A DNA stretch of 46,647 bases from assembly GCA_030037665.1 (NCBI GenBank), contig JASHQG010000097.1:1-46647 (forward strand), given 5' to 3'. The notes below the pieces were generated by a model that was given only the letters and a program-made list of their open reading frames with translations, did no database searches and was not told the DNA's origin. Below are positions 8,612 through 17,182 of this stretch, piece by piece. Position numbers and translations under genes: made by a program. Source of the stretch: Acetobacteraceae bacterium. Its GTDB lineage: Bacteria; Pseudomonadota; Alphaproteobacteria; Acetobacterales; Acetobacteraceae. Position 1 is the first letter of the stretch, and every line of letters begins with the position of its first letter.

Positions 8612-10072
8612 ATGTCGATTACACGATATACCGCTCGCAAGTCGCTAGAAGACCTTGCATCGGGTGCCGAGGAGCATGGCCCCAGGAGCCTGACGAAAAC
8701 ACTCGGTCCTCTGTCATTGATCAGTCTCGGGATCGGCTGCATCATTGGCGCAGGAATCTTTGTGCTTACCGGCAAGGCTGCAGCCAGTTACGCCGGTCCA
8801 GCGATCTCTCTCTCGTTCGTGCTTTCCGGCGTCGCCTGCGCCTTCGTCGGTCTCTGCTACGCAGAGATGGCTGCGATGATCCCGATATCGGGAAGTGCTT
8901 ACACGTACGCCTATGCGACCGTGGGCGAGATATTCGCTTGGATCATCGGTTGGGACCTGATCCTCGAGTATGCAATGGGCGCGTCAACGGTCGCAGTCGG
9001 CTGGTCCGGTTACCTCGTTAGCCTTTTGAGGAATTTCGGTATCTATGTTCCGCCGCAATGGTCGGACGCGACCGGCCAGGTGGTGGCTGTCGCAAATGGC
9101 ACGACAGGGACGGCGGTGTTTAACGTTCCCGCGGTCTTTGTCGTCGCCGTGCTTACTATCCTGCTGATGTTAGGTACGCGTGAATCGACACGTGTCAACA
9201 GCACGATGGTTGCATTCAAGTTGTTCGTGGTCGCGGTGGTAATCGTCGTCGGAGCCGCGTATGTCCGTCCTAAGAACTGGTTCCCCTTCGTACCCGAGAA
9301 CAATGGTGAGTTCGGCAGTTTCGGTTGGAGCGGCGTGCTGCGGGGGGCGTCGGTGGTATTCTTTGCCTATATTGGGTTCGACGCGGTCTCGACCGCGGCC
9401 CAGGAGGCGCGGCGCCCGCAGCGGGATATGCCAATTGGCATCCTCGGCTCTCTGGTCATCTGCACCATCCTCTATATCGGGATGGCGCTGGTGATGACTG
9501 GAATGGTCCCCTATCATAAGCTTGCTGTCGCCGATCCGGTTGCGGTGGCGATCGATGTCACCGGCATCACGTGGCTTGCTATCTTGGTCAAGTTCGCAGC
9601 CCTCGCCGGCTTGACGACAGTGATATTCGTGCTGCTGTTTGGGCAGGCTCGGATCTTGTTCACAATGGCGCATGATCGCCTGCTCCCGCCGCTGTTCAGC
9701 AACGTGCATCCGCGGTTCCGCACTCCGATCGCAAGCCAAGCGGTGATCGGCATCGTGGTCGCCGTGATAGCCGGGATGTTCCCTATCGGACTGCTGGGCG
9801 AGATGGTCAGCATCGGAACTCTGTTCGCTTTTGTTCTGGTATGCATCGCCGTTATCCATCTGCGCCGCACCGCACCCCGCGTTGGTAGGCCATTTCGCAC
9901 GCCGGGGGTGCCATGGGTGCCACTCTTCGGCATATTCTTCTCTGTGCTACTCATGCTTGGGCTGCCGCTGGCCACCTGGCTCCGCTTGGTGGTTTGGCTA
10001 ATTCTCGGGTTGGTGATCTACTTCGGCTATAGCCACCGGCACAGCTTTGCATCAGGGGCGACCGGCGCTTGA
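8612..10072 (+). CDS. APC family amino-acid permease
   Basis: This inner-membrane amino-acid/cation symporter of the APC superfamily has 486 residues with about 12 hydrophobic segments. TM1 carries the signature GIGCIIGAGIFVLTG, where the backbone break binds substrate, and EMAAMIPISGSAYTYAYATVGE matches the TM3 region of cationic amino-acid transporter-like members. The central GFDAVSTAAQEARRPQRDMP is the conserved TM6-7 loop of this subfamily. GGAG lies 7 bases before ATG 8612, although the frame is open to 8336. The gene stands alone between two IS5-like relics in the same orientation. By eye it seems less GC-rich than its neighbours, which would fit acquisition, but I have not computed this. 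The substrate is most likely a cationic or neutral amino acid. Confidence 0.9.
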   Translation: MSITRYTARKSLEDLASGAEEHGPRSLTKTLGPLSLISLGIGCIIGAGIFVLTGKAAASYAGPAISLSFVLSGVACAFVGLCYAEMAAMIPISGSAYTYAYATVGEIFAWIIGWDLILEYAMGASTVAVGWSGYLVSLLRNFGIYVPPQWSDATGQVVAVANGTTGTAVFNVPAVFVVAVLTILLMLGTRESTRVNSTMVAFKLFVVAVVIVVGAAYVRPKNWFPFVPENNGEFGSFGWSGVLRGASVVFFAYIGFDAVSTAAQEARRPQRDMPIGILGSLVICTILYIGMALVMTGMVPYHKLAVADPVAVAIDVTGITWLAILVKFAALAGLTTVIFVLLFGQARILFTMAHDRLLPPLFSNVHPRFRTPIASQAVIGIVVAVIAGMFPIGLLGEMVSIGTLFAFVLVCIAVIHLRRTAPRVGRPFRTPGVPWVPLFGIFFSVLLMLGLPLATWLRLVVWLILGLVIYFGYSHRHSFASGATGA

Positions 10073-10309
10073 GGCAGCCGATGTCCGCCAGCGAAAGCGG
10101 CAGAGCCAAACGAGCCTTGTTCTTGATTGGCCGACCTCAAGCTGCTGGGGGCCGCTCAGCCGGATGGCAACGTCCAATCCGAGCGGGGCCGCATATAATG
10201 TGAAACAATGTTTCCCGTGCGAGTCGCGATGCTGCCGCAAAATATCAACACTTTCGCGGCGATCAGGGCCCGTCCGGGGCTTTGGGAGGATGCAATGACG
10301 CAACCAGGG

Positions 10310-10976
10310 CTGGCGTAATGATACGTCGGCGCCAAGCACCAGATCCCTGCCATCCCGACCCTCAATAATTGTCTGATGTATCACCGTGCCCATCCACAGG
10401 CCCACGTAGCGATCAGGATGTGCCGCTTCCTGCCGCCGATCTTCTTCTCGGCCTCATAGCCTTTTGCATCAGCGCAAGCCCCCTCCGTTTCAGCGTTTTG
10501 CGCGCTTTGACCGTCATCGACGTCCGCGCTCGGACTGGCTTCTTGTCCGGCTCGCAGGCGACGCGCGGGATGGATTCAATCGTGGACCTTTCGCAACGTT
10601 TCATCGCAGTCCCATCGGGTGAAATAACCATGCACCGTGCTCTTCGGCAGCAGGTCCTTCGGCAAGTACTGTCACCGGCGGCCGGTGCTCAGAATCGACA
10701 TGACGCGGCCGACCGCCTTACCGATGGTCGCCTCGCGCTTGCGCCCGCCGCGCCTGGCCGGCAAAATCAGCCGCTCGACGCGTGACCACTCCGCCTCGGT
10801 CAGGTCGCTCGCATCACCGAGCTCGCTCCGGTCGTATCGGACCTGGTTGTCGGTCGTCGACATCTGGATCGGGCACCTCGCAAATCGGTGCCGAGCATGG
10901 GATTAGGGCAAGCCAACGGCCTCAGGATCAAAATGCAAACCGACACCGAACACTCCTGAACTTCGCGGACAGACAT
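10310..10976 (-). mobile_element. Relic of an IS5-family element, right of permease
   Basis: The 5' non-coding end (10871-10976) is shared with the relic at 8347-8452. It is followed on the minus strand by a degraded transposase gene whose readable part fades near 10310. The C-terminal part is absent. The esterase start codon (10993) lies just beyond this end. The stretch 10073-10310 shows no gene. It contains an isolated TATAAT at 10194-10199 without a partner -35. Confidence 0.75.
10381..10863 (-). pseudogene. IS5-family transposase, interrupted by stops
   Basis: From ATG 10863 the frame reads as an IS5-family DDE transposase. DLTEAEWSRVERLILPARRG is the N-terminal signature, followed by GRVMSILSTGRR, a TGA at 10672-10674 where the family has Trp, QYLPKDLLPKSTVHGYF, a second TGA at 10576-10578, then the first catalytic region (DVDDGQSAQNAETEG, usually IDSQSVK) and KKIGGRKRHILIAT. 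A third stop falls at 10381-10383. Further family-like sequence (VIHQTIIEGRDGRDLVLGAD) continues in a shifted frame. Multiple nonsense mutations and the missing C-terminus make it non-functional. Confidence 0.85.
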
Positions 10977-10992
10977 TAAGGGAGAGACCGCC

Positions 10993-11811
10993 ATGAATGA
11001 CGCGGTTATCGAACAAATAACCGAACAGGACATCGAATACCGGCCAGGGTTGCTGGCACGGCTATACAGGCCCAGCGGCGAGGGCCCGTTCCCCGCGATC
11101 GTCGAAGTGCACGGTGGCGCCTGGGTGAGCAGTGACCGGATGAACAATGCGCCGCTGGCGCGAGACCTGGCGCGCGATGGGATCATGACGTTGTCATTGG
11201 ATTTCCGCATGCCGCCGGACGCGGCGTATCCAGGGTCACTGCAGGACATCAACTATGGCGTGCGCTGGTTCAAGTCCCGCGCCGCGGAGTTCGGCGCACG
11301 GGCCGAGCGGGTCGGCTTGTTCGGCACGTCGAGCGGCGGCCACCAGGTAATGCTGGCGGCGATGCGGCCGAACGATCCGCGTTACGCAGCGCATCCTTTA
11401 CCTGGCGGCCCGGATGCCAGCGTGGCGTTCGTGATCTCGGCCTGGGGCGTGCTGTGCCCGCTGCTGCGTTATGGCATCGCACGCGAACAGAGCAACACTA
11501 CGATGCTGGATTCGCATCACCGGTTCTGGGGCGCCGAGACGGCGATGTCGGAAGGCAGTCCGCCGTTGATTCTGGAGCGCGGCGAAAAGGTGGAGACCCC
11601 GCCGGCCTGGGTGTTCCAGGGCGATGCCGACGAATGGGTCCCGAACGAAGTCGCCGAACGTCTCGCGGCAGGTTGGCGCAACGCAGGTGGGCAGCTGGAG
11701 CTCACCCTGTTCCCCGGAGAGAAGCACACATTCATGCGTAACTTCCCGGATTCGGCGAATTCGCAGCGTGCGTTGGCCATGCTGAAGGCATTCGTCAGGC
11801 GCCACGGATAA
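10993..11811 (+). CDS. Alpha/beta hydrolase (HSL-like esterase)
   Basis: This 272-residue cytoplasmic esterase or lipase is of the hormone-sensitive-lipase type. The oxyanion-hole motif HGGAW is at about 40-44. The nucleophile elbow is GTSSG (Ser about 113), the acid is in GDADEW (Asp about 211 or 213), and the base is in GEKHTF (His245). It has no signal peptide. AGGGAG precedes the ATG. The promoter region, if any, lies in or next to the IS5 relic that ends at 10976, so the insertion may have changed its expression. Natural substrate unknown. Confidence 0.88.
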   Translation: MNDAVIEQITEQDIEYRPGLLARLYRPSGEGPFPAIVEVHGGAWVSSDRMNNAPLARDLARDGIMTLSLDFRMPPDAAYPGSLQDINYGVRWFKSRAAEFGARAERVGLFGTSSGGHQVMLAAMRPNDPRYAAHPLPGGPDASVAFVISAWGVLCPLLRYGIAREQSNTTMLDSHHRFWGAETAMSEGSPPLILERGEKVETPPAWVFQGDADEWVPNEVAERLAAGWRNAGGQLELTLFPGEKHTFMRNFPDSANSQRALAMLKAFVRRHG

Positions 11812-12000
11812 CGGCGCTTCTGTCATTGCAACGACCGGAGCGGTCCTCCTGCTTGATCGGGGGAAACCCAGTTCGGATCATGGAAATGGAATCACAACAG
11901 GGACCGCTTCGTCGCAGACGCTCCTTGCATTAACGTGACGTGGTGTGCGCACCGCACTGCTCTGGTCCTTGACGGCCCGCTTCGGCACACTGGCGGCGTG

Positions 12001-12924
12001 ATGCGAATTTCGGTCTGCGTACTCCTGGTGCTGCTTCTCCCGGCATGCGCAAACCAGGTGTCCTGTGCGTTGGTTCCCCTGTCTCGAATGCCACTCGAGA
12101 GCGCCGGCCACCTGATGTTCGTCCCCGCGCGCATCAATGGCCATCGCTTGCGGTTGCTGGTGGATACCGGGTCCGAGCGGACGACGTTGACCGAGGCTGC
12201 GGCCGCGCGGCTCGGCCTGCCGTATACCGTACAGTACGTCACACGCACGATTGGGGTTGCCGGGATGAGTGCCAGTCGGGATCTGGCTGTCCCGGGTATC
12301 GACCTTGGCGGCGCGCATTTCCCGGTCGATCGTGTCGCGGTAGGCCGCTTCGCGCTCGATCGTTTTTCTGGCCCGCGTATCGACGGCCTGCTCGGTGCAG
12401 ACATTTTGCTGGCGTTCGACATGGACATCGATCTGCCGGCGCATCAACTGACGCTGTACCGCGTCCGTGGCTGCCCCGATGCGCTGCCCCCATGGCGGCA
12501 ACCCGCGATGGAAATCACCGGGCTCGGTCGGACGCGCGACCTGATGGTCGTACCGGTCGATCTGGATGGCCAACGTGGCACGGCGATCCTTGACACGGGT
12601 GCGCAACTCGACGTCGTCAGAGCTTCGTTTGCCCGCCGGACAGGCTTGTCGCCGCACAAGATGCATTCAGATCCGCTGATCCGGCTGTACGGTGCTTCGC
12701 CGGGTATGATGCGCGTGCCGCTTCATCGGTTCCATGAATTGCGCATCGGTTCGGTTACGATTCACCGCCCTCAGATCGAGGTCGTGCCGGATGACGCTTT
12801 GGAGGCCGATGCATTGCTCGGCGAGGACTTCCTGAGCGACCGCCGGGGCTGGCTTTCCTTGGCCACGGATCATCTGTTCGTTTCCGGACCGAAGGTGGCG
12901 AATCGCCCGCGGCGCGACCGCTGA
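12001..12924 (+). CDS. Retropepsin-like lipoprotein with two DTG motifs
   Basis: A 307-residue predicted lipoprotein: the signal MRISVCVLLVLLLPAC ends in a lipobox with Cys16. The mature chain holds two retropepsin-like halves. Half one has VDTGSERT (Asp55) and DGLLGADIL (about 128-135). Half two has LDTGAQLD (Asp198) and ADALLGEDFL. In viral proteases two identical subunits each give one DTG; here both catalytic Asp residues are on one chain, so it could form an intramolecular active site. The open frame reaches back to 11935, but the signal peptide fixes the start at 12001. The protein is probably a periplasmic aspartic protease. The target is unknown. Confidence 0.8.
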   Translation: MRISVCVLLVLLLPACANQVSCALVPLSRMPLESAGHLMFVPARINGHRLRLLVDTGSERTTLTEAAAARLGLPYTVQYVTRTIGVAGMSASRDLAVPGIDLGGAHFPVDRVAVGRFALDRFSGPRIDGLLGADILLAFDMDIDLPAHQLTLYRVRGCPDALPPWRQPAMEITGLGRTRDLMVVPVDLDGQRGTAILDTGAQLDVVRASFARRTGLSPHKMHSDPLIRLYGASPGMMRVPLHRFHELRIGSVTIHRPQIEVVPDDALEADALLGEDFLSDRRGWLSLATDHLFVSGPKVANRPRRDR

Positions 12925-12996
12925 GGGCACGGGCTTACGCAAATTCACACCTGAGGGTAAGCTGAGGCAAGATGGTATGAGGGGAGAGTCCGAGTC

Positions 12997-14223
12997 ATGA
13001 GCACCAGGCCCGAGGCGTGCCTGACAGGTATGAAGGTTCTTGACCTGACCCAGTTCGAGGCGGGTCCATCCTGCACCGAAGCGCTGGCCTGGATGGGCGC
13101 CGACGTCGTGAAGGTGGAAAATCCGAAGGCGGGCGATCCCGGCCGAACCGCCGGCGGCAAGCCGGGCCAGGACGCGTACTACTTCCTGCAATATAATGCC
13201 AATAAGCGCTCGCTCGCGGTTGATCTGAAGAGTCCGCGCGGCGTCGATCTGATCAAGCAGATGGCCAGGCATGCCGACGTGTTTTGTGAGAACTTCGCGC
13301 CGGGCGCGATTGAGCGGCTTGGCCTCGGGCCGGATGTGATCCGTGCGATCAACCCCGGCATCATATACTGTCAGACGAAAGGCTTCGGAGCCGGCAGTCC
13401 GTTCGAGAAGAGCCTGGCATTCGACATGATCGCGCAGGCCGCTGGTGGGCTGATGAGCATCACCGGCGAGGAAGACGGTCCGCCCTGCAAGCCAGGTGCG
13501 ACGATCGGTGACACCGGCACTGGCATGCTGATGGCGATCACCGTGCTCGCGGCCTATGTGCGCAAGTTGCGCACCGGTGAGGGCGAGCACCTGCAACTCG
13601 CGATGCAGGATTCGATCCTGCACTACATCCGCAATTCGTTCACTTATATGGAGCGCACCGGCAAGCCCGCGCCGCGTGCCGGATCGAAGACCGTCGGAGG
13701 CGGCAATCCGCCGATCGGGGTTTATCCGTGCAAGGGCGGTGGTCCGAATGACTATGTCTACATCTACACCAGCCGCGCCAATCCCGAGCACTGGAATCGT
13801 CTGCTGAAGGTGATGGGGCGCGAAGATCTGATCGGCGATCCGAATTACGCCACGCCCGAAGCGCGCACCGAGCGACGCGAGGAAGTCGATGCCATCGTTG
13901 CGGCGTGGACCCGCCAGCATGACAAGCACGAGGCGATGCACCTGGTCGCCAGCGCAACGATTCCGGCTGGCGCCGTTATGGACACGATGGAACTTGCGAA
14001 CGACAAGAGCTTCGAGGAGCGCGGTATCCGCCAGACGATGCAACATCCGGTGGTCGGGCCATATACGATGAGCGGCTGGCCGGTACGGTTCTCCGGCCGC
14101 ACCCCGCCGATCAGCACCGCGCCGCTCCTGGGCCAGCATAGCGAGGAAGCCTTGGCGGATTGGCTCGGGCTGGATCGTGAGGAGCTGGGCAAATTGCGCC
14201 GGGACGCGGTCATCGGCGGATGA
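12997..14223 (+). CDS. CaiB/BaiF class III CoA-transferase
   Basis: The enzyme transfers CoA between organic acids via an aspartyl-CoA mixed anhydride. It has 408 residues, the normal length. The N-terminal GMKVLDLTQFEAGPSC and VVKVENPKAGDPGR match the CoA-binding part of the family. The catalytic Asp lies in IGDTGTGM (Asp172). The formyl-CoA-transferase-like segment GFGAGSPFEKSLAFDMIAQA is also present. GGGGAGAG lies upstream of ATG 12997. The enoyl-CoA hydratase gene follows 150 bases downstream on the same strand, so the two may act on the same acyl-CoA: activation by CoA transfer, then hydration. The acid substrate is not predictable. Confidence 0.92.
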   Translation: MSTRPEACLTGMKVLDLTQFEAGPSCTEALAWMGADVVKVENPKAGDPGRTAGGKPGQDAYYFLQYNANKRSLAVDLKSPRGVDLIKQMARHADVFCENFAPGAIERLGLGPDVIRAINPGIIYCQTKGFGAGSPFEKSLAFDMIAQAAGGLMSITGEEDGPPCKPGATIGDTGTGMLMAITVLAAYVRKLRTGEGEHLQLAMQDSILHYIRNSFTYMERTGKPAPRAGSKTVGGGNPPIGVYPCKGGGPNDYVYIYTSRANPEHWNRLLKVMGREDLIGDPNYATPEARTERREEVDAIVAAWTRQHDKHEAMHLVASATIPAGAVMDTMELANDKSFEERGIRQTMQHPVVGPYTMSGWPVRFSGRTPPISTAPLLGQHSEEALADWLGLDREELGKLRRDAVIGG

Positions 14224-14375
14224 AGCCGCCGCGATCGGCGCCTCCCCGTGATGCACGAGAGGTCGACGTGCGGCGGCGCCGGGGGTGAGGGGAAGAACCG
14301 GGGGGACTACCTGTGCGTCGGTCCTCAGCGTGCGCCGCGCGGCGCGTTCCCCCATGAAACGGCAGACATGCGAGT

Positions 14376-15152
14376 ATGACCCACCAATACTGCATCGTCC
14401 ACGATGAGGGACGCATCCGCACGGTGACACTGAACCGTCCGGAGGTGTTGAATGCGCTGCACGCGGATGCGAACGACGAACTCGCCACGGTGTGGGATGA
14501 ATTCGCCGCGCGCGACGATCTGTGGGTCGGCATCATCACCGGCGCCGGTGATCGCGCGTTCTCGGCCGGCAACGACCTGAAGGTTCAGGCGGCCGGACGG
14601 CGACGCCCGAACGGGCCGAACGGCTTCGCCGGCATTACCCATCGGTTCAACCTCGACAAGCCACTGATTGCCGCGGTGAACGGCTGGGCGATGGGCGGAG
14701 GATTCGAAACAGCGCTGGCCTGCGACATCATCATCGCTGCTGAGAATGCCCTGTTCGCGCTACCGGAACCGCGTGTGGGACTGATTGCCGGCGGTGGCGG
14801 GGTGCACCGGCTGGCGCGCATCATCCCGATGAAAAAGGCGATGGGGATGATCCTGACCGGGCGGCGCGTCTCCGCGCGTGAGGGTTCGGAACTCGGATTC
14901 GTGACTGAAGTCGTGCCGCAGGGTGAGGCGCTCGCGGCCGCAAAACGCTGGGCCGGTCTTATCCTGGAGTGCTCGCCCAAGGCGGTGCGCGCATCGAAGC
15001 AGGCCGTCTATCGCGGCCTCGGCGACGCGAACCTGGAAAAGGCGATGCGGACGGTTTATCCGGCGCAGCGGGAGAACCTGGAGAGCCAGGATTACATCGA
15101 AGGGCCGAAGGCGTTCGCGGAAAAGCGGAAGCCGAACTGGCAGAACCGATGA
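14376..15152 (+). CDS. Enoyl-CoA hydratase/isomerase family protein
   Basis: The product is a 258-residue crotonase-fold enzyme. The oxyanion-hole segments are AFSAGNDLK (about 61-69) and NGWAMGGGFE (about 102-111). Both catalytic glutamates of classical hydratases are retained: Glu111 in GGGFE and Glu131 in LPEPRVGL, 20 residues apart as in rat mitochondrial hydratase. True hydratase activity on a 2-enoyl-CoA is therefore likely. GGAVHRL-type sequence (GGGGVHRLARI) follows. It probably works with the CoA-transferase upstream. Confidence 0.9.
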   Translation: MTHQYCIVHDEGRIRTVTLNRPEVLNALHADANDELATVWDEFAARDDLWVGIITGAGDRAFSAGNDLKVQAAGRRRPNGPNGFAGITHRFNLDKPLIAAVNGWAMGGGFETALACDIIIAAENALFALPEPRVGLIAGGGGVHRLARIIPMKKAMGMILTGRRVSAREGSELGFVTEVVPQGEALAAAKRWAGLILECSPKAVRASKQAVYRGLGDANLEKAMRTVYPAQRENLESQDYIEGPKAFAEKRKPNWQNR

Positions 15153-15234
15153 AGACCAAGCATCTCTCCGGCTTCGCCGGACAGGTCGAGATGCCAAGCG
15201 GTGAGGGCGAGGGGTATAACGCAGGAAGGTAGCG

Positions 15235-15276
15235 GCGGCGGGTCGCTCGGCCCTCTGCGACAACCTCTCCCGCCGC
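15235..15276 (+). other. Inverted repeat in the leader of the metY fusion gene
   Basis: The 8-base GC-only arms GCGGCGGG (15235-15242) and CCCGCCGC (15269-15276) enclose a 26-base loop and end 25 bases before the start codon. The structure could influence translation. It does not match the SAM-II or SAM-V riboswitch cores that precede met genes in many alphaproteobacteria, so I make no riboswitch call. Confidence 0.25.
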
Positions 15277-15301
15277 GCGCGGTGGGTGTACAGGAGGTAC
15301 C

Positions 15302-17107
15302 ATGACCGCGATCGAACCGATTCCGTACGCTGACGCGAAAATTCGCGGCATTCTGTCCACCGTGCGGACCATTGCCATGGTCGGCGCCTCAACCAATTGG
15401 AACCGGCCGAGTTACTTCGTCATGAAGTACCTGCAAGGTAAGGGCTATCGCGTCATTCCGGTGAACCCCGCTGCGGCGGGTCAGCAACTGCAGGGCGAGC
15501 ACGTCTATGCTTCCCTGCGCGACATTCCCGACAAGATCGACATGGTCGACATCTTTCGCCCCTCCGACCAGGTTCCGCCAATTATTGAAGATGCCATTGC
15601 TGTCGGTGCGAAAGTCGTGTGGATGCAGCTTGGCATTCGCAACGACGAAGCAGCGGCGCGGGCCGAGGCTGCTGGCATCGAAGTGATCATGAACCGCTGC
15701 CCAAAGATTGAATTTGGTCGCCTGGGAGGCGAGCTGTCGTGGAGCGGTGTCAACTCCAACATCATTCGTAACCGCGCGCCCGAGGCGCCGACCGAGCGCC
15801 ACGCAAAGCCGCGCCCGATGCCGACGCACAATGTCAGCTATGGCTTCGACACCCGCGCGATTCATGCCGGCGCCGCGCCGGACGCCACGACCGGTGCGCG
15901 CACAACGCCGATCTTTCAGACCACCGCTTATGTTTTCGACGACGTCGATCACGCCGCATCACTCTTCAACCTCCATAATTTCGGCTACATTTACACACGC
16001 CTGACCAATCCGACCGTCGCGGTACTGGAAGAACGCGTCGCTAATCTGGAAGGCGGCCGCGCCGCGGTCGCGGCGGCATCTGGCCACGCGGCGCAGTTCC
16101 TGGTGTTCGCGACGATGATGGAGCCGGGCGATGAATTTGTCGCTTCGCGTAATTTGTATGGAGGGTCGCTTACACAATTTGGCCTGTCGTTCAAGAAGCT
16201 TGGCTGGGCCTGCCACTTTGTCGATCCGACCGATCCGGAGAACTTCAGGCGCGCGGTGACGCCGCGCTGCAAGGCGATCTTCATCGAAAGCCTGGCCAAT
16301 CCGGGCGGCATCATCGTCGATCTGGAGGCGGTAGCCAAGGTGGCACATGATGCCGGCATCCCGCTGATCGTCGATAACACGCTGGCAACCCCGTATTTGT
16401 GCCGACCAATCGAGTATGGCGCCGACATCGTCACCCACTCGACGACGAAGTTTCTTGATGGGCACGGCAATTCGCTCGGCGGCATTGTGGTCGAAAGCGG
16501 TAAGTTCGATTGGGCGCAAGGGGGCAAGTTCCCGGCTCTGACCGAGCCCGAACCTGCTTATCACGGATTGCGCTTTTACGAAAATTTCGGTGACTTTGCC
16601 TTCACCACGAAAGCACGCGCCGTTGCGCTACGCGACTTCGGCCCAACGCTGGCGCCGATGAACGCATTCCTGACGATCACCGGCATCGAAACCCTGCATG
16701 TACGCATGGAACGTCACTGCACGAATGCGCAGAAGGTGGCGGAGTTCCTCGCGGCGCACCCGCGCGTCGTCTGGGTGTCTTACGCGGGCCTGGAATCGAG
16801 CCCGTATTATACGCTGGCGAAACGATACCTGCCGAAAGGTGCCGGTGCGGTCTTCACCTTCGGCGTTAAGGGCGGTTACGATGCGGGCGTGAGGCTGGTG
16901 GAAACCGTGCGGCTGTTCTCGCATCTCGCAAATATTGGTGATACGAGAAGTCTGATCCTTCATCCCGCGTCGACAACACACCGACAGCTGACGGACGAGC
17001 AGCGGCTTGCGGCCGGTGCGGGGCCCGATGTCATACGGCTCTCGATTGGTTTGGAGACGGCGGCGGATCTGATCGCCGATCTGGATCAGGCGCTGGCCAG
17101 CTCATGA
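15302..17107 (+). CDS. CoA-binding domain fused to O-acetylhomoserine sulfhydrylase
   Basis: The protein has 601 residues and two domains. Residues 15-155 form a YccU/succinyl-CoA-ligase-type CoA-binding domain (MVGASTNWNRPSYFVMKYL, VIPVNP, MVDIFRPSD, VWMQLGI, MNRCPKIE). Residues about 178-600 form a complete Cys/Met-metabolism PLP enzyme of the MetY type: GFDTRAIHAGAAPD, FGYIYTRLTNPTVAVLEERV, IPLIVDNTLATP, the PLP lysine in HSTTKFLDGHG (Lys383) and a C-terminal RLSIGLETAADLIADLD. MetY makes homocysteine from O-acetylhomoserine and sulfide. AGGAGGTACC directly precedes ATG 15302, so the fusion is not an artefact of start choice. In related bacteria the two parts are often separate genes side by side. 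Allosteric control by a CoA ester is inference. Confidence 0.9.
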   Translation: MTAIEPIPYADAKIRGILSTVRTIAMVGASTNWNRPSYFVMKYLQGKGYRVIPVNPAAAGQQLQGEHVYASLRDIPDKIDMVDIFRPSDQVPPIIEDAIAVGAKVVWMQLGIRNDEAAARAEAAGIEVIMNRCPKIEFGRLGGELSWSGVNSNIIRNRAPEAPTERHAKPRPMPTHNVSYGFDTRAIHAGAAPDATTGARTTPIFQTTAYVFDDVDHAASLFNLHNFGYIYTRLTNPTVAVLEERVANLEGGRAAVAAASGHAAQFLVFATMMEPGDEFVASRNLYGGSLTQFGLSFKKLGWACHFVDPTDPENFRRAVTPRCKAIFIESLANPGGIIVDLEAVAKVAHDAGIPLIVDNTLATPYLCRPIEYGADIVTHSTTKFLDGHGNSLGGIVVESGKFDWAQGGKFPALTEPEPAYHGLRFYENFGDFAFTTKARAVALRDFGPTLAPMNAFLTITGIETLHVRMERHCTNAQKVAEFLAAHPRVVWVSYAGLESSPYYTLAKRYLPKGAGAVFTFGVKGGYDAGVRLVETVRLFSHLANIGDTRSLILHPASTTHRQLTDEQRLAAGAGPDVIRLSIGLETAADLIADLDQALASS

Positions 17108-17182
17108 CACCTCGCCCAACCGGCAGAAGGCCTCGCGGAGGAGAGCGATCCGTGTGAGGGGCAAAGCGCGGGCGAACTGTCG

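Noticed and set aside
10190-10215. TATAAT at 10194-10199 with GAAAC-AAT-GTTTC just after it
   Set aside because: There is no -35 at 17 bases (CGTCCA) and no gene follows on that strand before the esterase 790 bases away.
15235-15301. Possible SAM riboswitch before the metY fusion gene
   Set aside because: The hairpin is GC-only and none of the SAM-II or SAM-V core bases are present.
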